From Trissonchulus latispiculum (taxonomy: Eukaryota > Nematoda > Enoplea > Enoplida > Ironidae): DNA of 64,000 bases. A model generated the notes under the pieces. The model was not told the DNA's origin. It worked only from the letters and a program-made list of their open reading frames with translations, and did no database searches. The stretch is taken from positions 1-64,000 of the forward strand of contig JASAND010020116.1 in the NCBI GenBank assembly GCA_030248195.1, read 5' to 3'. Of this stretch, positions 1 to 26,616 are shown one piece after another (the first letter of the stretch is position 1; the number at the start of each line of letters is the position of its first letter). The translations under genes and the position numbers were made by a program.

Positions 1-2445
1 TGATGCTTCCAGCCACCTGAATACAGATTCAATCGGCCCGGACACCTCCAGGACGGAGGCGGCCGCATTCTCTGAAAGGCAAGGACCTCCCGAGGCTTTT
101 CCCAGAGGACCACCAAGGCTAGGGTTAGGACCCAAGTGGGACAGGCGTGGGCGGTCTGATTGTGGGCAGTTGAGTAGGGCATGCGACAGTGTGTCTTCTT
201 GGTCAGGGCAGTGGGCACATGAGGGGGAATCTAGGGGCTCCAATCCTATGGAGGTACCAGTTTAGGATTGGAGAGAAGCCCCCGACACGAAGTTGGGACA
301 GGACTGACCTGTCAGCCCTGGATAGTCCAGTCTCCTTCGGGTCAGGGGTGCGGGGGATTCGAAGCAGGTCTAGTCTGTCCGAGGATAAACCGGATTGCCA
401 GGTGCTAGTGAAATGTCTAGAAATTAAGGGATTTCACTGCTCTGAAATCTACCGGAGTAGCAGCCTGATCCAGATTTGAGCCAGTGGCAGAAAGCGTGCT
501 CAGCGATTTCGTTGCCGTGTATGCCCGAATGGCCGGGCAGCCAGTGGATTTGGAGGGTTCGTGGTTGACAGTTCAGGATGGACTTTATGCGGCGCCAGAT
601 GGTAAACTCCTTATAGGTAGTTGATTTAGCAGGACCAGAGGACAGCTTCCTGGTCAGCGATTGGGAATCCGAAAAAATTCTGATGATTTGATCTTCAGCG
701 GAAGCCGTCGCGTCAATCCATTCCAGGGCGCGGTCCATCGCCCGGAGCTCAGCTCCGTAGCTCGAGGTGACCAGACCAGCTGGTTCGATTATGTTCCGGG
801 TGAGACCCAGCCGTTGGTGAAGAAGTATAGACGCCGCTTGCTCCGTTTCTGGTTCCTTCTTGGGCTGATCCATCAGTGTAGATTTCGATATCGGCCGGGG
901 TCAGGCGGTCCAGGATACTCGTAGCAGATTTCTTCTTCTCCGGGGGTCTCTTCTGGAGATGCCGTAGATTTCAGACACAATTTCCAGCCCGGATGGGGCT
1001 TCCCAGGGCGGAAACGGGCTGACTGTGGCTATTTTTCCTTGGCCAGGCCGTCGGTGGAGGCCAGCACTGTTGAGGACCGCCCCTCTTCCCGCCAGGAGGC
1101 CTGGGAGGCCAGGCGACGGGCAGTAGGGGCAGCAAAAGAATCTGCAGTGGGGTTGGAATCCGGGAGGCACTGATACTTTTCGTATGCTGAAGCAGTTAGG
1201 GATTTGGCACGGACATGGAGAGGCACCAGGCCTGCCTCTTTGACTGTGAGTTCAGCAGGGGGATCCTCTAGGGCAGCCTGTTATGGCTCTGGCGGCTTCG
1301 TTCTGGATTGTTTGGAGCCGTTTCAGGTTGGAAGGAGCTGTAGTCGTCATCCAGGCAGGGCCACAATATTCTATGGCGGATGCAATATAAGCAAGGTACA
1401 CCATCCGAAGGTCTTCCTTTTTGCATCCCCATTTGGTACCAGCTAGGGATCGAAGAATATTGTTTCTTCTTCTGAGTTTGGAGATGAGCTGGTCGATGTG
1501 GGCCCTGAAGGATAGAGATGGATCGAATTTGATTCCCAAAAAAGTCGGGGTCTTGGTGACTGGGATTTGCTGGGAGTCAATGGTTAGGTGCGGTTTGACG
1601 TTCTGCTCCTTGTTCCAGGTGGTAAACACTGAGGCTTCACACTTCTGGACGTTGATGACCATTTTGTTCGATCTAGCCCATTTGGTGATAGCATCGAGGG
1701 CTTCCTGGAGTTTACGGGTGGCCACCGCAATCTGTGGGTGTTTGCACCAGACGGCCACATCGTCAGCAAATAGGGAAATTTCCACTTCTTCAGGAACTGC
1801 CTCAGCCAGGGAGTTTATGAACACCTGGAATAAAGTTGGAGAGAGGACACAACCCTGGGGAACACCACAGCCGAATCGTTTTGGCCGACTAGTGGCCCCT
1901 TCAAATTCGACGGAATAGAGCCGATCCTGTAGGAAAGCTTTTACCCACCGGGATATGCATCTGGGCACCCTGAGAAGCGACATCGCCCGCAGCAGACCAT
2001 AGTGCCAGACTCTGTCGAAAGCTCTGGAGAAATCAATGAGAGCCATGACAGTTCGGTGGGCCGGCTTTTTGTGGTTGAAACCGTCGCTGATCGATTGTGT
2101 GATCCTGAGAACCTGATCCTGGGTGGACCGGGCAGATCGGAAGCCAGCTTGGTATCTCGTGATAGCCTCGTTCTTTTCCAGCAGATAGGATAACCGACCC
2201 AGCACCAGTCTCTCCATCACTTTGGCGAGACAGGATGTGAGCGCGATTGGCCGGTAGCTGGAGATGTCAGAGGCATCTTTCCCTGGCTTGGGAATGGGCA
2301 CAATCTTTGCCCTTTTCCACGAAGTAGGGCAGAATCCTTCTTTGAATGAGCGGTTGCAGATGTGGAGAAGGATCGATTTGGCTTTATCCGTTAGGTGGCG
2401 GAGGCTGAAAATAAGCATATTTTCAGACCCGACAGAAGTAACCAC
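1..2445 (-). mobile_element. LINE retrotransposon ORF2 fragment (RT + RNase H, I-like), decayed, runs off left edge
   Basis: The minus strand encodes a non-LTR reverse transcriptase. An open stretch (2445 to 1252, 397 aa) has the RT motifs SSYRPIALTSCLAKVMERL, ALIDFSRAFDRV (motif A, catalytic Asp), GVPQGCVLSPTLF and LFADDVAVW (motif C, FADD). In other frames, about 873-424, follows an RNase H domain: GAELRAMDRALEW, IFSDSQSL and IHWLPGHSGIHGNEIAEHA. Further down, about 330-180, is a C-terminal Cys/His segment (CPHCPDQEDTLSHALLNCP). RT followed by RNase H points to the I-like LINE group. Frame changes between the blocks and stops show it is dead. The 5' end is cut near 2405-2445, where an unrelated repeat begins; the 3' end lies outside the window. 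It sits in the 5' region or an intron of the kinase gene, on the opposite strand. Confidence 0.85.
1252..2445 (-). CDS. LINE reverse transcriptase domain (longest open part of the 1-2445 LINE)
   Basis: Open stretch of 397 codons with all core RT motifs in order: IPKPGKDASDISSYRPIAL at about residues 51-69, motif A AFDRV near 150, GVPQGCVLSP near 195, FADDVAVW near 227, then the thumb region (FLGIKFDPSLSFRAHIDQL). The first ~13 residues probably belong to the flanking repeat rather than to the LINE, because the reading frame crosses a 2411-2515 repeat shared with 60330-60680. Transposon-derived, not a host gene. Confidence 0.8.
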   Translation of the reverse strand: MVTSVGSENMLIFSLRHLTDKAKSILLHICNRSFKEGFCPTSWKRAKIVPIPKPGKDASDISSYRPIALTSCLAKVMERLVLGRLSYLLEKNEAITRYQAGFRSARSTQDQVLRITQSISDGFNHKKPAHRTVMALIDFSRAFDRVWHYGLLRAMSLLRVPRCISRWVKAFLQDRLYSVEFEGATSRPKRFGCGVPQGCVLSPTLFQVFINSLAEAVPEEVEISLFADDVAVWCKHPQIAVATRKLQEALDAITKWARSNKMVINVQKCEASVFTTWNKEQNVKPHLTIDSQQIPVTKTPTFLGIKFDPSLSFRAHIDQLISKLRRRNNILRSLAGTKWGCKKEDLRMVYLAYIASAIEYCGPAWMTTTAPSNLKRLQTIQNEAARAITGCPRGSPC

Positions 2446-2515
2446 TGGTCACTATAGTCTAGGTGGCCTATTGACCAGTGGTCAAACCCCCGAAGACAGT
2501 GGTCATTGTTTGGAA
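2411..2515. repeat. Isolated unit of a ~150-bp repeat with the palindrome GACCAGTGGTCA(C)
   Basis: The stretch has ACCACTGGTCACTATAGTCT and GGCCTATTGACCAGTGGTCA in the same order and spacing as the tandem units at 60330-60680. It abuts the LINE and lies about 80 bp before the foldback element at 2595. The same adjacency is seen at 60268-60961. Confidence 0.7.
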
Positions 2516-2594
2516 TAGAGAATCTTCTGGGAGTAATAAATTGCAGACTACATACTTCTGCCTAAGAGCAGCGCTACCAAAAATCGGAAGAAGG

Positions 2595-3434
2595 ACAAGT
2601 AGGAAAAATGCTCCTTGCAGTCGCATGTAAAATGCAATATGAGCTATGATGGTCAACATTTAAATATGTCAAGGACAAGATTTAAAACGTCTAATATGAG
2701 CCAGCATCTAAATCGGTAAAGTACAAGCTGTAACTGGCTAATATGAGCCGCCACGTTTCTCTTGGGCTCATATTGAGGCGAGGATACTAAGTTGAGTTAA
2801 CTATTTTTCACTTTTCAAATTCGCATGTACACGTAATTGTCATGCCATACGTCTGGTCTTGATACAATAAGTAAAGTCAAGTGGGTAAGCACACATCAGC
2901 TGTGTATTTTATTGTATAAGTGCTGTGTACAGTAAGCCGGTACTGAAGACTTGAAGAATACCGGTTTACTGGAGCTTTATGCATTTGTATCTAGTTTGCA
3001 GTGTGTGTCTATGATTTAGAAAACTGGTATATACCAAATGTATATGCCACTTAATTCAACTTTAAAGGGGAGAACTTTAGCTGCTTAAAGTGTTCACATA
3101 TACCTATAACCAAACATTATATGAAGCTAATGACATTACGCAAGACGGTGAGGATTTTTTCAGACTTGGGATTGGGAATAAAAGTAGAGTCTGTAGGCAA
3201 GATGGTAAGAGGTTGTCGTGATGTCAAGCCGTTGAAACCACGGCAGCGAGCGTCAATATGAGCCCAAGAGAGACGTGGCGGCTCATATTAGCCAGTTACA
3301 GCTTGTCCTTTACCGATTTAGATGCTGGCTCATATTAGACGTTTTAAATCTTGTCCTTGACATATTTAAATGTTGACCATCATAGCTCATATTGCATTTT
3401 ACATGCGACTGCAAGGAGCATTTTTCCTACTTGT
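2595..3434. mobile_element. Foldback (long-TIR) non-autonomous DNA element, 840 bp
   Basis: The first ~200 bp (2595-2790) and the last ~190 bp (3250-3434) are near-perfect inverted copies. Both ends start ACAAGTAGGAAAAATGCTCC read inward. The arms carry the word AATATGAG(C) about four times each. There is no ORF of note inside. No clear target-site duplication is visible. The terminus is shared with the elements ending at 7902, 56694 and 61754. It lies in the intron upstream of the first visible MSK exon. Confidence 0.85.
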
Positions 3435-3524
3435 AATATACTCAACGCGTCTTCTGCAGACTTGGACTGTTTCATACTTTGGTCTTTAAGATTTTATGAC
3501 GATTTAGATTTTGTTTTGTTTCAG

Positions 3525-18601
<15,077 letters not shown>

Positions 18602-21490
18602 AAAGTTTTTTGAAAAATTCTTGGTTCTTTTCGGTGGGAAGGGGGGTAATTTATATTGTCATGACTTGAAACTTCGAATGTGCCAGTTATGAGAAAGCTA
18701 TATCTATCTATAATATCACTTCGTGCTGTAGATTTTTAGCTTATGTTTTGGATGTAGAATATTAATAGTTGTTAAATATTTTAACATTGTTAACATTAGT
18801 GCTTATTTGACTCCCTCATTTGCATTGCCTGTTGTAGTGCTGGTATTGGAGATTTTTACCGGTATGTTGCAGTGTTTGTTAGAAATGTTAGTCTTTACTA
18901 CTGCTGCTAAACTGTGTAAGTTTTTTGGGTGATTTTTTACTGCCCGGTAGAATTTTATTTTATTTGATAGTAATATGTAGCTTGCTTTTATGCTTTTACT
19001 GTTTTTAGTGTATTACTTTAACTGCATATTTGTTGTATTAATGGTATTTAGTATATTTGATACCTTGTTTTATTTTGGGGGGATTTACCCAAAAAGAAGA
19101 AGAAAGATTTACTGCAGAAATTAACAAGATAAACGTATCAACGTAAAACGATTAGTTTATAATTAAATAATGATTAGCACAAAGACAAACAACAACATAA
19201 ATCATTTGTTGATCAAGAATCAAGATTATACATTATTTGTTTCAAGTTCATAATTCAGCGTATAAACAGCTATCTTGTTGCATTTGATTTATGGACCTGA
19301 AATTTAGGGGTACACATTGTTGGGATCCCATGTTTTCTTTTCTGCTCAAATTTGAAGTTTCTCAAAATGCTAAATATTTGGTTAGTATCTGTATAGGTGG
19401 ATACGTTGAAAAACATGACTCTTCTCTACGTATTTGCATGTTTATTTATTTTCTATAGACGTTGTATATACTTATAGTTTTTGTGTTATTTATTATGTGA
19501 GTTTTTGAAGTTGTTGCTTTCCCTGGTGAAATGCTTTTTTGTTTTACTATTTATCTACTATAGAAAAAACTATGAGCCTGAAGTGTTCTGACGAAGAAGT
19601 ATATAGCTAAACTATAAACCTAGTTAAATTATTTTTGAGTGATGATTTTTGATTGATTACTTTGAATTTTTGCTTATTTCCTAAGACCCGATGTATAGGT
19701 TTGGAAATATACTAAAAAGAGTTGGGGAGGGAGGGGTCACTGTTAAGCTGCAGTTGTAATAATGATTCTTTGCCTAAGAAATGTACGTATAGTAGCTGTG
19801 CTACTAATATTTTTCCTTATTTTAACCAATTGTAGAATTTGTAAATCAAAATTGATAGAGATTTCTAACAAAATATTCACTACATATTGTTTTAAACTTT
19901 TGTTAGATCAGTGTTGTGTTTCGGTTTCGCCGCTTTGCCTACATTCTGTAAATAAGTAAGCAGACATGTTAACACGTTACTATTTTTACTGTTTTTAATG
20001 TGTGTATATACTTATATATTTATTTACTTTAATGTTTAGAAATGTAGCACGCCTTTTCATACTCAAAGTAAATGTCTATAATTAATATATTGTTTGCTTA
20101 TACTATTTATATATATTATTATCTCATTTTACGTCTATGTTTGGTGTACTTTATGTAGCCTGTTTTTAAATGTTTTAATCAGTGATCAGTTTTTTGCACT
20201 TTTTTTACGTTTCTTGTAGTTAGCTGTATTTTATCATTTTTCGCATTTTTTTACCCCTGTATTTTTGCTTATGTAATTTTTGTGAAACAGTTTTTGTGTG
20301 ATTGAATGATTCTCATGCTAAGAAGGTAATGTGCTGGTATTGACATGATCATGAAGTTCAATTACTAAGTTTGCTTTATTTGAGCGATTTTAGGCTGGGG
20401 ATTTTGAATTGATACCGATTTTAGTCGTTCATCGAAAGTTTGAGGTCAAATAGCTCAACAACCGTAAGAGATTCTACTTTAATTTCAAGAACTGGTTCAA
20501 ATATCCCACCTAAACAACAAAATGTGTAAAGAGCGAAATCGAAAATGGTCAAAAATAGCCTTCCTTAGCCAATTGACTCAACTTCAGTTGAGCATAGTTG
20601 AGGCTAAGCTTAACTGATGTTTTTGGGTATATAAATCTTGTGTATGTGCTATGTAGTAATACTATTTGTTGTGTTGGTTTTGTGTTTGACGGCTGTGCTT
20701 AAAATGTGGAATTGTATGGGGTTGGGAACTGGCCTTGTTTCGATCGCCTCCTCTCTGCGGAAAATCCCCCCCATCAGAACATCTTTTTTCCACTGTTCTG
20801 TGACATTTTGTACTCTGATAATTTTTTGCGAAGTTTTATTTTATTGCATTCCGCCCTCCCCCCTGCCCCTCCGACCGTCTACTTTAAAGGTGGTGTTTTA
20901 TCAGCAATAATTCTACCTGGTTGAAACCACCATAATATTATGAGTGGTCGGTATATTTGCTGCGACTGTGAGAACTCGGTGCTGTATATTTATTGTGTTT
21001 TTGAGTGTGCAATGAAATGTGTGTTACCGAGTGTGTCTGTCTGTACGTCTGTGTTTTCGAGTAATTTATAAACAGGAAAGCCATTCTTGTTACGAACATA
21101 ACTGTTTCAGATTTTTTATATTTATTTTTATTAGTTCATTTACCTGTTTTGGTTCTTTAATTGTGATACTGTTTTGTTTATCCCGTGGATTTTTATTATA
21201 TTTCATACATAACAAAATATCTTGCCTAATAGTTTCGCATTAAAAAAGAACTTTAACTATTTCAGGTTCTTTTCTTGAAAGGAGTTGTTATAGATGTAAA
21301 TACAACTAAAAACGCATGAAAAACCGTTGTGAAAACATGTCCTTTCTCTAGACTTCTTAAAATTTATGAAAATTTTGTTTGTTAATTCTGGTAAATAACT
21401 AATTGTTAGTTTTATGAGTCGTGTTTGTTCTGTATACCTAAGTGTCTAGTATAGATTTATAGGTTTCATTAAATGACAAGAGTTTGTGGT
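18602..21490. other. MSK 3' UTR and intergenic AT-rich DNA
   Basis: Very T-rich sequence with no exon, no clear repeat and no convincing AATAAA signal seen near the stop. The 19762-21243 open stretches are short and without protein character. Confidence 0.6.
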
Positions 21491-21499
21491 TGTTAGTTG

Positions 21500-21960
21500 G
21501 TTAAGTAGATACGACTAGTGTTTGAGGAGGCCGGCTGGGGATACTTTCTGGCAGCCACAAACAGTGATGATCTATGGCGATAGTCACTCTTTGAAATGGC
21601 GGAGGGTCACCAGGCAGGTACGACCCTGATCGGCAGTCAATTCCATAGCCGGTTGGAGTGGGGAATGAAACTTGGGCAGTGGTGCATCGTTCTAGATCTC
21701 GACGTGATTCTCGCCACAGGGTTTTGATGGCCTCTCGTAATAGTATTGGCAGATGGTGGAAGAATAAGTGAGGGCTGTATATTCGCATTATATATTAATG
21801 GCGGGTTGGTAGATAGCCAGTGTGCCTACGTAGCTCTATAGTGTCGAACTTAGCGTTACCAAGCAGTCTGCCTACACTGCCATTAGCTGTTTCAAGCCCT
21901 TGCAGGGCATAGTCTTATAGGTGAGTACAGATGGGAAGGCAGTAGTCAAGGCAAGGACTT
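21500..21960 (-). mobile_element. LINE ORF2 C-terminal remnant
   Basis: On the minus strand one frame reads HHCPSFIPHSNRLWNGLP near 21660-21610, then FVAARKYPQPAS. SFIPRTIRLWNSLP-like segments are typical of the extreme C-terminus of LINE reverse-transcriptase ORFs. Upstream the frame is broken by stops. No RT core is present. Confidence 0.5.
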
Positions 21961-22202
21961 AAGGGGGGGGTCGCTTTTTGGCCGATTTTTCGACCATCTC
22001 TGATTTTGCTCATTTTCACATTTTTTGTAGTCCCAGTGGGTCCTCAAAACAAGACAGGTGCGTTTTGCGTAATATTGCTTCTATCGTTCTGTACAACCCT
22101 TCAAAGGTGATGTGTTAACATTGACATGTGTTAAACATAGGAAAATGAAAAAGTTAGGTTTAAAAGTTTGTGGCAGAAAAAATTTTTCGCTGTATGCAAG
22201 GT

Positions 22203-22674
22203 TAGAGTTGTGCCCGGGCCTTGAATCGGGCTCCGGCCCGGGCCGGGCCTGCACCGGGCCGGCCCGGGCCCGGTTGTTGGAGCGCTAGGCCCGGTCGGCC
22301 GCGCAGGCCCGGCCCGAGCCGGGCCTACCGGGCCTGGGAGGCCCGGCCAGGCCCGGCCGGGCCCGGTGAGGCCCGGTCAAACTTTTACTATCCATTTTCT
22401 AATTTTTTTCCACAATTTCTTCACTAGAAAGTCCAATTTAAGCTCACGCGAGTTGTCTAAGTTGTAATAAATAGCACTAACTATTGTTTGGCACTGTTTT
22501 CTGTATGCCGGGCCTTTACCGGGCCGACCGGGCCTACACCGGGCCGCCGGGCCCACCGGGCCTACCGGGCCTTGAATCGGGCCTCCGGGCCCGGGCCGGG
22601 CCTGGCCCGGCCCGGTTGGTTCAGCAGGCCCGGGCCCGGGCCCGGCCCGGGAATTTGTTAACGGCACAACTCTA
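22203..22674. mobile_element. hAT-type MITE with 8-bp TSD TGCAAGGT
   Basis: TGCAAGGT at 22195-22202 and 22675-22682 flanks inverted ends TAGAGTTGTGCC / GGCACAACTCTA. The subterminal parts (22210-22375, 22508-22650) are dense arrays of GGGCC/GGCCCGG words; the centre is AT-rich. An 8-bp TSD and TAGRG-type ends fit hAT. It is inserted in the TTAA element. Confidence 0.85.
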
Positions 22675-23663
22675 TGCAAGGTACAGCGCTACACCCTTGT
22701 TGCACATGTTAAGGACATATCAGAGAGTGCAAATAACCCTTCTGGTACAATTCTGTTGAGTGTCGGATTTTTGGCGATTTTTCAAAGTCAAAATTTTGTA
22801 AAAATGGTGGTTTTTGTACCACGAAAAACAGGACCAGCGATTTGCGGTTGGCGATTTCGCCTGCCCTGCACGATTTGCAAAAGCTTATAGATAGTTACAC
22901 ACTAGGCATACACAGAATTGTTGTGTATGACAATAGTTTCAAATTTCTACCATTTGTAGTGCTCTCAAAAAACTTGCCACAAAATGTGCTGATTTCGCCA
23001 AAAATCATCATTTTGCGCAATTTTCACGTTCTTTCAATAATTTATCACTCCTTACCCACTCAAAAGTCACTAAAATTGGCACATGAAACTCTCAATGCCT
23101 GCTGGACATTATGGTAAGGGCAAATGCTTCAAGGTAGAACTTTTCTGTCGTGTTGGCTCCTTTGATCTCTTATAGGTCACATAAGTCAATTTTAGAAATT
23201 TTCAAAATATAGACAAACTGGGTATCATTCGAAAGCTACTGATGAGCTGAACAACTTTTCTAATAGAACTATGTGTGAAATGAAGTATCTGAAAGTTAGA
23301 GCAAGTTAAAGTTTGAGGGCACAGTTAGCTAAAAAAGGCTCCGTTCTAAATTGAAGAATGTACTGTGAACGACTGGCTGGATATCCCGGAGTCGTTTTAG
23401 TTTTAAAGTATTAGCCAACCCACAGAGTTAATTTGCCATATTAGTTGACCAAAATTTCGCTGCCGTTCTGTCTCAAAACGACCTTGGAGGGCAAATCACA
23501 GTGATTTTCAAGTTTTGCAACTTTATAGCTGAATATCTCTGCCACAGTTTGACTTCGAACTCTAATGTTTTGTCTTGTTTTTGAGAACATATGTACCTAT
23601 ATTGTGTGTGAAAATGAGCGAAATCCGTGACTATCGATTTTGACCCAAAGCGACCCCCTCCCC

Positions 23664-24380
23664 CAGTGTTTGAGAACGGCCGGCCAAGTCAGGCCGTCGA
23701 CCGGCCGACGGCCGGAACATCTTTTGTGTTGGCCGGCCGTCGGCCGTCGGCCGGCCGGCCGGCTAGGTCGGCCAAGGATTTATTTGCTTCGTTTTTCAAC
23801 CAGTGCTTTAAATAAGCATCTAAAAATCTTTCTATAAAGTAAGAATAAATTTTTCATAATCATACATTCGTTGTAATACTGTTAGGAACTTAAAGGGGGG
23901 ATTTCCAAAGGGTGGGGCATTTCTTCCGCAATACTTAACCATCGTCCATCACCAGGTACTTAGATAAGCTTGGTGAAATTCCAAGTGAGGTAGAATAGAT
24001 TAAATTTTTCAGTTCCCTTTGATAAAAACTTCAGCTTCATTTATGAAAGCTTACAGAATACAGAAAGTACAATGGTTGAAGGTCAGATTCAAAGGACCAG
24101 AACTCAGTTTGCAATCATCGTACGAATTTGTCGTCCAGTCTAACTAAACGACAATATTGCGGAGTGAGTGTTTTAGACAATCTTATACTTAGAAGAAACA
24201 CTTTGCTTTCGTGACAACACTGTTGGTTGCCCAAAAATGTAATCTATCCGGCCGTCAGACGGCCGGCCGGCCGGCCAAAAAGCGGCCGTTGGCCGACGGC
24301 CTGAACGGCCGGCCGCCGGTTTGATGGCCGAGGTCAGGCCAACGGCCGGCCGTCGGCCTGGCGGCCGTTCTCAAACACTA
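23664..24380. mobile_element. hAT-like MITE with GGCCGGCCGTCGG word arrays
   Basis: Inverted ends CAGTGTTTGAGAACGGCCG and (inverted) TAGTGTTTGAGAACGGCC. Subterminal GGCCGGCC and GGCCGTCGG words fill 23680-23775 and 24250-24370 around an AT-rich core. Flanks are C-runs (CCCTCCCC against CCCCCCCC), compatible with an 8-bp TSD in the host element's C-run. Confidence 0.75.
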
Positions 24381-24392
24381 CCCCCCCCCTTA

Positions 24393-26426
24393 AGCAGCCT
24401 TTTAAGATGCTGGTTTCCTTTCGGGTATTTTCACTCATACGGCTTTAATCTTTTACGTAAACGGCTAAAACTTACAAAAGAATCTATTTCCGAGCTCTAA
24501 CATTCTGGGACCAGTCTCGAATTTTTAGCCCAAAAGATAAGAAAGTTTTGATTTTTGGCCATAGGCTCCCAGTAGGTAGTCAAAACACGGGATTGGCTGT
24601 TATAGTTGGAAAGAAAACACGAAAATGAACATGTATGCTTTCACAACTTTTGAGCTATCTCCAACAACAATCCAAAAACCTGTCTTTCCATTTTTGAAGT
24701 GTTAACCTAGCAAACTTAACACGCTAGCATAGACAGAACGTTTCTTTCTACTTTGTTTCTACTTTTATATATATACACTTCACTGTTTTTATCGTGACTG
24801 TTGGAACGGGTGCCCATTACGTTATAATAATGAGAATTAGTTCCGAATTAAGTATACGGTAGGATTTCATTGTGCCAATGGACCTGACCTGACATGACCT
24901 GACAGATAGTGCAATAATGGTGTTCAACAAACTATCAGAGTATGTGTCTTGCCACTTCATGAAAAGTCAGAAATTGTCTGACCCTTCTTGATGTATCCAA
25001 TTACACTATGTGACTACGCAATATTAATCCTGAATTTTGGGGTTGCTGGTAAATTGCTTAAATTTAATTAAATTAAGTTATTTTAAGTTAATGTAAATTA
25101 AATTAAAAATTAAGTTAAATTAAGTTTATTATTAACTTAATTAAACGGAATTAACTCACAACTACAAATATATTTCGATATAATTGGGGTTGGGGCTTGA
25201 TACTGTTTTGTTTACATTTTAAATATATTCAGTGAAGGTGAAAATTACTCGAAAATTGAGTTCCCTAAGTACTTCCAAGCGTTTCGAGTCTTCCAATCTA
25301 ATTGAACCACTTTTCTCAGTTTTTTGGGACTGTGTTATCCGTTCAGGCTAACCCTAACTTGTTGAATGACTTGTAATGGTTCCTTCATCGCGGTGGAGTG
25401 GTGTCAGCGAACAGAAGCTCTTTTTACTCCATAATGACCCCCAAAATGTGTGAACTATCAATCGGTGGTTTCCGTGCCGTCTGCCTCACGTATGTTTAAC
25501 TTAACTACTGTCGTCCAAGGATATTATCCCCTGGATTGCACCAAATAATAATAGCACTCACTGTGGATTAGCTTAGGACAGTCCAATTTTTGAATGGGGA
25601 AACGAGTACTGTCCTCAGTTAGCCAACGGACAATGTTAGTTTGATTTGGTGCAAGCCAGGTATAGTACACTCCTGATCCCACAGTCTAACTGACTGGTCA
25701 GATCAAAAGATAAATCATTGTCTGCAATAATTGATATTCCTCCTTATGTTTAGCTGGTTGAGATAATCGGTCGAGTATTGTCGGATACTACCAAGAGATA
25801 CTACACATGCTGACTCTAAACTTATAACTTTGAAGTCCATTATTTCAAATCTCAGATGCGAGGTCTTCTACTCTGTGGTTATATCTTAAGTGTTTTATTT
25901 ACATCGGGCCACTTAAAGTACAATAACTCAAAATACAAGAACTACAAACGTCCTATGTGAAATATTTGGAACTTCTTCTTTCGTATCGCAAATGTTCGTC
26001 TGGTTTGGAAATGCCAAAATAAGTTTAATGCAGCGGGCTGCCGGAAAACATCATCACCACCAACAATAATCATAGAATAATAATTGCAATAATAACAGAA
26101 TTATAGTGTAAACTTGAAACTAAAAGGAGCATGGCAGTTGCAGAAAATTGTATGTACTAATCCTTATGCTTTGAAGATCCATCGAGAAGAGTCTTTGGCA
26201 AGTACAAGCCTAAAACATGAAGAATCAGCTTAGCAGAACTCTTGAGTGTTGAAACAAACATTGCTAATATTTTCAGATCCCTTTAAAATTCAAAAAGCAT
26301 CGAATTATCTGTCACAGAAAAGTGGCTAGATTCGTAAACCGTGTTGGTGCTTAACTTGTCCTAACCATCAAGTTTGGAAATAAATGTGGACCGAAAGTAT
26401 TTAAAAGCATGGTTTTTATCGTCGTA
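24393..26426. other. Intergenic AT-rich DNA
   Basis: No gene recognised. 25050-25150 is a degenerate (TTAAATTAAG)n low-complexity stretch. 24880-24905 has TGACCTGACCTGACATGACC. Confidence 0.6.
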
Positions 26427-26616
26427 TTAAAACGACAAAAATTGAGTCATACCAAGAGTACCATACCTATATAGTATCCCAGCAGCAATGGAACCTATCG
26501 TAGGTCCAACCCAGTAAATATAATGGTAACGCCAGTTAGACACACCGAATACTGAAAAGACCACAGCAGCTCCAAAAGTTTTGGCGGGATTAAAACTTGC
26601 GCCAGTGAGTGGATAA
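26427..26616 (-). CDS. AQP8: AQP8-like exon 6: second NPA box, helix 6 and stop
   Basis: Acceptor tttactttaag. It encodes [40 protein letters not shown] and ends [12 protein letters not shown] replaces the usual NPAR. Confidence 0.94.

Larger units (their letters stand above)
21963..24388. mobile_element. TTAA-flanked DNA element (Kolobok- or piggyBac-like TSD), carries two nested elements
   Basis: TTAA at 21959-21962 and 24389-24392 flank inverted ends GGGGGGGGTCGCTTTTTGG and AAAGCGACCCCC..., the latter split by a nested insertion. The inverted similarity extends inward (TGCTCATTTTCACA near 22007, TGTGAAAATGAGCG near 23607). TTAA duplications are typical of Kolobok and piggyBac; no transposase was found, so the superfamily is not certain. 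Nested at 22203-22674 and 23664-24380. Confidence 0.7.

Noticed and set aside
1204..1918. Plus-strand ORFs opposite the first LINE
   Set aside because: Antisense shadows of the reverse transcriptase.
2600..3520. Missing first MSK exon in this window
   Set aside because: The stretch is a foldback element plus short flanks; no sequence encoding the start of the glycine loop was found.
22221..22427. Pro/Gly/Ala-rich proteins in the GC-rich words (also 22377-22679, 23627-23837)
   Set aside because: Translations of GGGCC and GGCCGG word arrays inside hAT-type MITEs.
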